From: Atkinsonella hypoxylon
Lineage: Eukaryota > Ascomycota > Sordariomycetes > Hypocreales > Clavicipitaceae
Assembly (NCBI GenBank): GCA_000729835.1
Contig: JFHB01000005.1
Span: 415,719-479,718, forward strand
Direction: 5' to 3'
DNA length: 64,000 bases
Part shown: piece by piece, positions 57,601 through 64,000 of the stretch
Layout: every line of letters starts with the position of its first letter
How positions within the stretch are numbered: position 1 is the first letter of the stretch
Made by a program: the position numbers and the translations under genes
Notes under the pieces: model-generated
The model's input: only the letters and a program-made list of their open reading frames with translations
Told to the model about the DNA's origin: nothing
Database searches by the model: none

Positions 57601-57829
57601 GGGCAGACGTCTTGCTTTGGCTTTTGTCGAGCCGTGACTGAGCCTTATGAACGAGAGCTGGTGCATTTGGGCCAGTGGCAGGTGCGGTAGCAGAACTCAT
57701 CCACGAAGGTCGGGGTCCGCCGATGAAGGCCTGACTCGTCTCATTGGCCGCCAGAAGGCCGGTTTTTCTGGCATTGCCGTTAGCATGGGCGGAGACTTGA
57801 GGCTCGGCTAGAGGTGTCATCGCTAGCAT
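54620..57829 (-). CDS. SP-RING (MIZ) zinc-finger protein, probable SUMO E3 ligase
   Basis: Two exons on the minus strand: 57829-56476 and 56382-54620; 1038 aa. A 93-nt in-frame intron (56383-56475) with donor gtatgc and acceptor ttttag is inferred; reading through it adds a hydrophobic, leucine-rich segment. The first 400 residues are Pro/Ser/Gln-rich and include two 26-residue repeats. The SP-RING near the C-terminus has C920, H922, C925, C955 and C958 (LYCKHIECFDLETW ... WKCPICNSDA), the pattern of Siz/PIAS and Zmiz ligases, which recruit the SUMO-charged E2 Ubc9. The protein ends KKEPEFIEILDD, where IEIL followed by acids fits a SUMO-interacting motif. No SAP domain was recognised, so it is closer to Zmiz-type than Siz-type proteins. 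Start ATG at 57829 (MLAMTPLAEPQ) was chosen as the first ATG in frame. Confidence 0.85.
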   Translation of the reverse strand: MLAMTPLAEPQVSAHANGNARKTGLLAANETSQAFIGGPRPSWMSSATAPATGPNAPALVHKAQSRLDKSQSKTSARTAQAAVMAPQSALEKQNAPDTAPAIAPPISTNNTSHILSPLSTAQDEQHVQSTSIQPHTAPSSHHLPPNTYEQNVSAPNSAYLPTAPLSHHLLPNTHEQNASAPNSAYLPTAPSPRVISNPSFSRRRSSQPGSPLAAPDRFGIWRQNITEHLTELEHKGEQISSLERWRYARLKEACEHHDFSYLIFHRLLCGWFTQPQPASALQAAFPGFSTALCQLQQHLGFCNAINPHHLAWFIQFPRDPSNPGNVYAFPKELVQVIYKFLGSFSQLWTSCLDKLPGRRFPLMAHELSLVIECPSPVLRFVLFNESWRAFGIPDGFINGNMAKIYEEDVQNEFSAATYGTPFHELNRSRQVIAAKYSAVIGPWIMHQDRPQGMRFLLLQLLHFYGLSLSLSLQPNANGVLLLANESTPPSLLTPISTPVSQQRNMTTDFHSLNHAAFVARNSASPRNLSRNDSGSSNFARAPGAPSSMWPTTSTLHAGGQPLLSNQTPIQQAASVQPSAGPNDWILPRSGRVVTQATHLASSSPLPSNVQNGVSTTNTTYQPFPSLVSTSQLQSTQAAIRGYPDWQLSAVQSPSGSSTETGNVQGQPMRTTQQRPSATPTMLPSMNSVRPGTESREGFSTAPLPSTQYPLSPHDWTSVQYSLHLGRSRSPDRMTPVRDGTRYYQFVNRFALEPTRLAPQKGVQRFEFTVTAIDYSLRSKAVRNEDGIVHCYETGSLRYRLRLRQGHQTHDVDWRTSSSVWPSEIYMLFNDEPIFPRRKHHFHQDLPVELTDLVKQDMNVLSISLPSNVKSANETSCYYLAVEIIITMDHASVLSMIRNKEKFSADRTREEIRKRIQPTASDDIIVQDDSLCISMTDPFSASMFEIPVRGLYCKHIECFDLETWLQTRQSKKSFSQTEPSSADGWKCPICNSDAAPSNLRIDEFFAEVQFSLKKANKEQTKSIVVHLDGGWKANEVPNDDYDDDEAKQGNRNSAKQPSKKEPEFIEILDD
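57264..57425. repeat. 78-bp tandem repeat inside the SP-RING gene
   Basis: Units at 57264-57341 and 57342-57419, plus the first bases of a third. The period is 26 codons, giving the protein repeat PNTxEQNxSAPNSAYLPTAP. Both copies are intact in frame with only a few substitutions, so the duplication is fairly recent. Confidence 0.9.
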
Positions 57830-58527
57830 GACACGAATCAAACCCCAGACAAGGTTTTGGTATATAGAAGAATCATGTTGAGTCGTGCTTTAGTCGTATA
57901 TATGCCCGCACGAACTCTTCTAATTGGTCCAATGCGGGTAGGGTAGTGAAGACGGAACCTGACTTGCGACCTCGGCCAAGATTGGTGGGGAAAGAAGACG
58001 GCACTCTGTCACGATATCAATAAGTTGTCTCAATGTCATGATGCAGCGCACGGCGTGCCAAGGACAGAACACACCTTTTGTACCATGAGTAGCGCGTGTG
58101 CTGGCGATGCAAGGAGAGACCAAATAAGCCGTCGTTGTGTCGTCGTCTTGAGGGACAAAGGAAGGCCAAGACTGCAAATGCTGCGCTTCTTCTGTCTTTT
58201 GTTTTCTTTTTTAGGATTGGCTGGCGAGGATGAAATCAAGTGCCACCCGGGTGGCTGATGCCGTAAATGTAGCAGGAAGGAGGTTGAAATCAGGTTATTG
58301 CAGATCAGACTTGTCAGGCATCCACTAGGTACCTACCAAGGTAGGTAATTGCGAACATGCGGGCAGACAGCCGATATAGGTATGGGAGCAAACGCAAGGG
58401 AGGAACAAGGGTCTCGTGAGTTTCTGACATTTCGTTCAATCTTCAATCTGGATTATGCTGGGGCGCGTTCCGGAGGTTCTGGTCGCGCAGGCGCATGCTT
58501 ATGTAAGAGCTCGACCCTGGCCAGTAG

Positions 58528-58566
58528 GAGAGGAGGAAGAGGAGGAAGAGGAGGAAGAGGAGGAAG
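58528..58566. repeat. Purine microsatellite (AGAGGAGGA type)
   Basis: Four to five 9-bp units, intergenic. Confidence 0.9.
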
Positions 58567-59998
58567 CGGACGAATATTACTTATAAGCAGCTAATTGGCA
58601 GCTAATTAGTAAGCGCCAACGAGATGCATTGAGAAATCTGGTGGTTGGTCTCACTTGCAAAGCGAATCTCGTCTGCGGGAGCGCGCGAACTTTTATCATC
58701 TTGATTAGCGATAGGTACCTACCTATAGGTACCAGACATGTGGAGATTGCTAGGTAGGTATATAGGTATATATAGTACATCGAAGTGCCGTATTTTCTGT
58801 CCTGTTCTTCTGCCTCTTGCTTGCCATGAGGTGCGAGAGTCGGTCGAGTTGTCAGTATCATCAAACTGTCACTATTGTTAGACCGAAGCAAAGTAATCGT
58901 ATGGTAGAGTGCATGAAGGAAGGCACCAGACTACGAGATTTATCTGTCCATGAAGTACCGTTGTGCTCCGATGTGGTGCTGTGCCAGGTACCCTAGGCAG
59001 GACGGAGATATGAAGGACCACATTGTTCCCGGTCAATGATTGCTCTTTTAATTACGGCTGGCCTACTCCGTAGGGTGTCTCTCTGTCCTTCTGTGTTTCG
59101 CCTCCCCTGTTTTGCATGAAAAAGGACAGGCCTGGATGGGCATGCGGAGAGGGATCACAGTATACTGCACCTGCGATGCCATCAACTGCACATAGCCAAG
59201 TGCTGAACAATTATTAACTAGAAGGGAAAGACATGTCTCTAATTTGGCCCAAGGATGAACAGCCGTGGGAATCAATATTGGGCGAGGGGCAAGCCGGAAG
59301 CGGAGCTGATTGAATTTTTCTCAGCAAGTCAGTCGATCTTGGGTGAGATGACGATGCATACATAAACCCGGCGATGCGCAAGAAAGCCTGTGCTGCGTAA
59401 CAGGAACAGGACGGGAATGGAGTCGTGCTTGCACTCGATTTGGATGAACGCAGAGGATAAGACGCATAGTACCAGCCAGACATCGAACGGCAAGCGGAAT
59501 ATGGGTACTGCATGATAGATCGTGCTCCGTATCGTGCTCCGTACGGAATACATGCGATGGAAAATGCACGACTACTCCGTAGGTAATGAACGATATGGGG
59601 ATCTGGGTACAGTGAGTGCACTGTGGAATTGTAAAGAGAACCTACCGCAGCGCTACAGAACACAATGTCCTCCTCATTGATCGATCGCATGGTCGCATGG
59701 CCGCATGATCCAGAAGCGGCGATGGAACTAAACTTGATTCGTGCGTCGCCACTAAAGTCTATTTATTTGACTTGACGGCTGGTCCACGATGGCTATGCCA
59801 GTGCAGTCCAGAGCGCACGGGAACTCTATAGAGCCTCTTTTACGGTCTGGTATTACTCCATATTCCGCACTGCGGGTGCAGGTAATTAATTATCGTCTGG
59901 TGCCTAACAGGTGCCTAGGTACCTACCCAGGTGCTTTCAAAGTTAGAAGGTAGGAGCTCCGTAGGAGGTACATGGGAAGCCGGATTGAGGCTGGGCCG

Positions 59999-60040
59999 CT
60001 CCCCTCCCCTCCCCTCCCCTCCCCACCCCACCCCACCCAC
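59999..60040. repeat. (CTCCC)n then (CACCC)n pyrimidine-rich array
   Basis: About five CTCCC units followed by CACCC units, in the boi promoter region. The C-rich strand could form an i-motif and the opposite strand a G-quadruplex. Confidence 0.85.
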
Positions 60041-60090
60041 TGCGACCGTGCCCTGTATTATGCCTGTATGCTGCCAGAGCTCGTTCTCCG

Positions 60091-60143
60091 CGCCATTCGC
60101 CATTCGCCTTTCGCCATTCGCCATTCGCCATTCACCATTCACC
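60091..60143. repeat. 7-bp tandem repeat (CGCCATT type), seven units
   Basis: Seven degenerate units in the boi leader region. Confidence 0.85.
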
Positions 60144-60586
60144 AACGAAAAAACCCGGCACGCTGCATCAAGCGTCAGTCAACTCTGTCCACACACACGC
60201 CTTCCGCACCACTGTGACGGAGACCTCGACAACAACTTCTCGACGAGCCCTGCCTCCTTAATTACGCCGACGAAGCAGCAAACCAGCCTATATTGTCCAG
60301 GGACTGGCCAGCCCCCCAGCATTTCCCCTCTCTGCAACATCTAGGACCCGGCCTGATGGCGCAGACTGTTACATTTGCGCCTGGGCCTGCCTCTGTCTAT
60401 TATTGATGAAAAAAAGGAGCTGCGTCCCCCACGCAGCTGATCCGTGTCTAATCCGACCCGCGAGTTTCATCACGCTATCATCGAGATAAGCAATACCACC
60501 CGTCCTTCCTAGAGATTACCAGTGCCGTGCTCCATCTCCAGACACAGCTTTGTTGCAAGGCGATCCTTTTGCGACGCCAGACCACC

Positions 60587-63500
60587 ATGGCTTCGCGGAC
60601 AGCCAGCGAGCTGCAGCCTCGCCCCGAGGTCGGCGATACCTTGATAGTAATTCGTATGTTCTTGGCATGATGAATCTCAATCCTACCGCCCCGACTTTCA
60701 GCCTGTGCTCCCCTGAACTCGTCGTCACCATTGGTCACCATTGGTCCCGGAGCGCTTTCGGTGACGGTGATGCTAAAGTAAAACTTGTGCTTACAATGTG
60801 TCCTTCCCTCAGATGACTTCCAAGCGCGAAGCTCCGATGAACTGAGCCTATCTAAAGGTGATCGAGTCGAACTGGTCGAACGAGATGATGAGTTCGGCGA
60901 TGGATGGTTCTTGGGCCGTCATCTTGTCAATAACAATACCGGACTATTTCCCCAAGGTACATAAATCGCCCTTCCCTCTACCTTTGGAATTGCGGCAATC
61001 GTGTGCTCACTCGCATAATTCTTAGTTTACACGCGCCCAGCACCGAAGAATGTGCTCACCATTGCATCTTCCAAGCCTCTATCCTCTGCTTCCGACCGTA
61101 AAGCTGATGATGGAGTCAAAGGTGAAGCGAATGCACCCGCAGTTACATCTTCAGTTCCAGAACCCGCCTCGACCCCATCACCCTCTAAGATAGACCAAAT
61201 TACAAAATCATTACCCCTACAACCCACGAAGCCCGACATCGCTGCTGCTCCGAATGGCACAGCGAACAGCGCTCCCGCCCAAGAACTCATACGCCCGCCC
61301 AGCCAAACACACGATAGTCAGGTTTTGAACGACACACTGAATGTTATCAATGAACATATTACCCACTTACGAGCATCACCGAGTGATGGAGGCCTGGGAA
61401 TTCCGCCCGGGGCTAATGACTCGGGGAGTGAATACAGCATGCCGCTTGATCACAGAATGTCATACATTCAGGGCGAGGAAACGGATGAAGAAGAAGAGAG
61501 AGAACATACCCGACCAGAAGTCGTGCTATGGAATGCTGACCAGGTTGCTGATTATCTCTTCACTGTCGGAGTGGAAAAGCAACATTGTGAAGTCTTTAAA
61601 GATCAAGAGATTAGCGGTGAGGTGCTCCTGGGCATGGACCAAAGTTCACTTTTTATCAAAGCATTTGACTTGGGTTCTGTTGGTAGACGACTCAAGATAT
61701 GGCACAAGATCAAAGCTCTGCAGGACGAGGTCAATATGCCGATGCCGTCGACAAGGCGAACCACTCAAACCTGGGGTAGTGATGCAGGATCAGAAGATAT
61801 CAAAGGGCCAAGAAGCCGAACCAACACCACGACAATGACGTCTCTCTCAAATCGTTTCTCATCTCATCGCGCCTCATCAAGTCAAACTTCCAAGGTTAGT
61901 CCCACGCCTTTGAAGTCTCCCCTTTCACCGACCAGCGTTTACGACAGCCCTACTCGACCGAGCCAAACTAAACGCCCATCTGCCGCTTCTGTCCGAGAGC
62001 TTCATCACTCGCGCCATCACTCTTCTACGGACCATCGTGCCCCTGCTCCGCCTGCGACGGAAGCCGTACCAGGAACGACGCCTCCAACTCTGTCGCCAAA
62101 CGGGACGACGCTGGACTCGAATATATCACACAAGAAACAGGCATCATTTGACCGTAACTGGACCCTTGGTGGCGCATTTGGCCAGACGGCTCCTCCTCGC
62201 CCGCTCTCTTCTGCTGGCTTACAAGACCTTGCGACGGGATTAGATCCAGATCTGCAGGATTCCGCAGTCGACCTAGATAGAGGATACTTCTCCGGCACGG
62301 AGACAGATGGAAGGCGGCGTCACGTGTTGCGTAAACGGGATGGCACTGGCCACTCCAGACAGTCAAGCTACGCCGATGAACAACGGGTTCGAAGCGCCAC
62401 AGCTCTTTCGCGGCACTCACGGTTCGGCAGCGTGGATTCTTTCCGCGATCCGCCCCTGACACCTGCTGCTCAGAAGTACTTCGGCATTCAGTCGACACCA
62501 CATAGGAAAACGGCATCGACGAATACCACTGATTCATTACGTCCTATTCCTCCTGCCAAGGACAGTCCAGCGCCGATCGTCACGAGGATTGATACCGGTT
62601 TGAATCCTACTCGGTTTGCATCGTCGTCGATCAGCGCCCATGCAGGAAAGCAGGGTTTTGCTCCGGACTGGCTCTCTGCTGTAGTCAACAGACCCATGAG
62701 CAAGGGTCGGCCGGGTATGCGAGCTATTTCCGACAAGCTCTCGAGCAACCGATCGAAGGATATGCCGTCTCCTGACGGGACACTAGACTTGCCTAGAAGA
62801 ACAACGTCAAGTACAGCATCTGGAGAGCCCAGTCTTGAGATGGACTCACCAGCTACTGGCAAGAGCTTCAATGTAACACCGTCAAGCAAGAGCAGCAAAA
62901 AGAAGGGCAAGAAGGATACAAGCGCCTACACCCGCGGGCTCCAGAAGATTGGGCCTATGGAAGCAAAAGAGGGCGCCGACTACTACGGGTGGATGAAGAA
63001 GAAGAGCTCTAACCTTATGACTACATGGAAACCCCGTTTCTTCATCCTCAAGGGCCGCCGTCTATCCTACTATTACTCAGAAGAGGATGATCAAGAGAAG
63101 GGTCTCATTGATATCTCCTTCCATCGTGTTCTTCCCGCAGGCAACGAGAGATTGACAGGCTTGCATGCCACACTCACGGGAGCAGCTAGCGGCGGACCCA
63201 ACCTCCCATCGATGGGCAATGACTCCGTTTTTATTTTCAAGCTTGTGCCGCCACGAGCCGGTCTCTCGAGAGCTGTCAACTTCACTAAGCCAACGGTGCA
63301 TTATTTTGCAGTGCCCAATCTTGAAGCCGGTCGTTTCTGGATGGCGGCACTGATGAAAGCCACGATCGATAGAGACGACACTCAGCCCATCACCACGACA
63401 TATCAGCAGAAGACGATTTCACTCACCAAAGCCAAGCAAATGCGTCACCGCCCGCCTGCACTGATGAATTTGGAAGAAACGGCGGAAGACGACCAAACGG

Positions 63501-63676
63501 CCAGAAGCACCAAGCCGACCAATGGCCTTGGTATCCTAGGCGAATCCGACAGCGGTGTCTCAGGCATGGACAGACTCAACGGTTTCAAAACCGATGGCAA
63601 TGGATGGGCAACAACAGAGCAACCCATCTCCGTAGCTGCGTCGGCACCAGCTGCTCCTCAACAGCAAAGCGCATAG
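60587..63676 (+). CDS. boi1: Boi1/Boi2-type polarity scaffold (SH3-SAM-PH)
   Basis: Three exons: 60587-60653, 60813-60956 and 61026-63676; 953 aa. SH3 domain at about 22-80 (HDFQARSSDELSLSKGD, DGWFLGRH, GLFPQVYTRP), SAM domain at about 239-303 (WNADQVADYLFTVGVEKQHCEVF, LGMDQSSLFIKAFDLGSVGRR), and PH domain at about 720-851 (YYGWMKKKSSNLMTTWKPRFF, FWMAALMKAT). The linkers are Ser/Pro-rich and disordered. In yeast Boi proteins bind Bem1 and Cdc42-GTP and help exocytic vesicles fuse at growth sites; in a mould this fits the hyphal tip. SH3 and SAM junctions close in phase (ATT C|AT GAC; CAA G|TT TAC). The start ATG (ACCACCATGG) has an excellent context. Confidence 0.93.
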
Positions 63677-64000
63677 GCTGTTCTTTACCGCAAGAGGACT
63701 AGATGAGGCCCCCTTTCCCTTTCCCATAAAACATACCCCAGCATCTTGACTTCCATTTAATTCTGAAGATACACCTGCCGCAAATACCCCCTCAGGAGTG
63801 ACGACCTCAAACAACCCTCCACGCAAGCTATGACGAGACGACACGTCTTTGACCCCTCTATATCTTCACCCCTTTTTTTTATTTCCAATTTTTCCTAAAA
63901 AAAAAAAAAAAAAACAAAAAAAATCCCATACTAGACATGTACCATCCTACCCTTTGATTCCCCAATTATGCCCATTTTGTTTTCTTTTTCTTTCCACAAT
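63677..64000. other. 3' flank of boi
   Basis: T-rich, with a broken A run at 63896-63922. No gene visible before the window ends. Confidence 0.6.

Larger units (their letters stand above)
57830..60586. promoter_or_regulatory. 2.7-kb divergent intergenic region SP-RING gene / boi
   Basis: Between head-to-head start codons. It contains a GGAAGAG array (58528-58566), a CCCCT array (59999-60040), a CGCCATT-type array (60091-60143), three AGGTACCT-type motifs (58327, 58710, 59915) and two exact TACTCCGTA motifs (59064, 59573) plus variants around 59523-59545. The minus-strand frame 59214-59690 resembles nothing known and is not supported. Confidence 0.55.

Noticed and set aside
59214..59690. 158-codon minus-strand frame
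   Set aside because: No family resemblance and it covers clustered TACTCCGTA motifs; treated as non-coding.
1..64000. tRNA, rRNA, CRISPR or viral elements
   Set aside because: I looked for tRNA B-box-like sequence, rRNA blocks, regular spaced repeats and viral domains and saw none I could support by eye.

Overview
The window is nuclear DNA from a filamentous ascomycete, most likely a sordariomycete of the order Hypocreales. The grounds are short GT-AG introns (about 60-190 nt) with fungal donors such as gtaagt, gtacgt and gtatgt, gene families in their fungal architecture (Rsp5/HulA, Gyp1, Boi, PSD2, Zn2Cys6 and C2H2 regulators with fungal regulatory regions), long intergenic spacers rich in microsatellites, and no operon logic. 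Species cannot be named from sequence alone. I see no virus, plasmid, CRISPR array or intact autonomous transposon.

Layout from left to right: 3' end of an O-methyltransferase (+, cut by the window edge); Rsp5/HulA HECT ubiquitin ligase (+, 7 exons); complex I PSST subunit (-); a spacer with a 344-bp fold-back element; a DEDDy 3'-5' exonuclease-domain protein (+); a spacer with two more fold-back elements; a GT90 family membrane glycosyltransferase (+); a Gyp1-type TBC Rab-GAP (-, 7 exons including 22-nt and 10-nt micro-exons); an Hrp1/Nab4-type hnRNP (+) with a 1,453-nt intron; a two-finger C2H2 regulator with a fungal-type C-terminal region (-); 5.7 kb with no convincing gene; choline-phosphate cytidylyltransferase (-) head to head with C2-domain phosphatidylserine decarboxylase PSD2 (+); a repeat-rich spacer with one possible small gene; a 1,226-aa leucine-rich-repeat protein (-); a broken 2-oxoglutarate/Fe(II) oxygenase (+, pseudogene); ribosomal protein L5 (-); a HAD-like hydrolase (+); a Zn2Cys6 regulator (-); a large SP-RING (MIZ) protein, probably a SUMO E3 ligase (-); and a Boi-type SH3-SAM-PH polarity scaffold (+).

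Most genes are unlinked housekeeping genes: ubiquitin and SUMO ligation, respiration, vesicle traffic and polarity, mRNA 3'-end processing, translation, and cell-surface glycosylation. The clearest functional pairing is the divergent pct1/psd2 pair, which supplies two branches of phosphatidylcholine and phosphatidylethanolamine synthesis from one 2.4-kb intergenic region. Exon models were built by hand from splice sites, and the reading phase closes across every junction. Total lengths derived this way are 825 aa (HulA), 222 (PSST), 611 (Gyp1), 509 (Hrp1), 978 (C2H2), 432 (Pct1), 1114 (Psd2), 1226 (LRR), 302 (L5), 284 (HAD), 662 (Zn2Cys6), 1038 (SP-RING) and 953 (Boi).

The most unusual items are the three fold-back elements at 8.0-11.4 kb, the giant Hrp1 intron, the micro-exons of gyp1, the HulA catalytic cysteine codon split by an intron, the oxygenase pseudogene, and two short motifs (TACGGAGTA and AGGTACCT-like) that recur only outside genes. 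I found no clear evidence for a completely new biological system.
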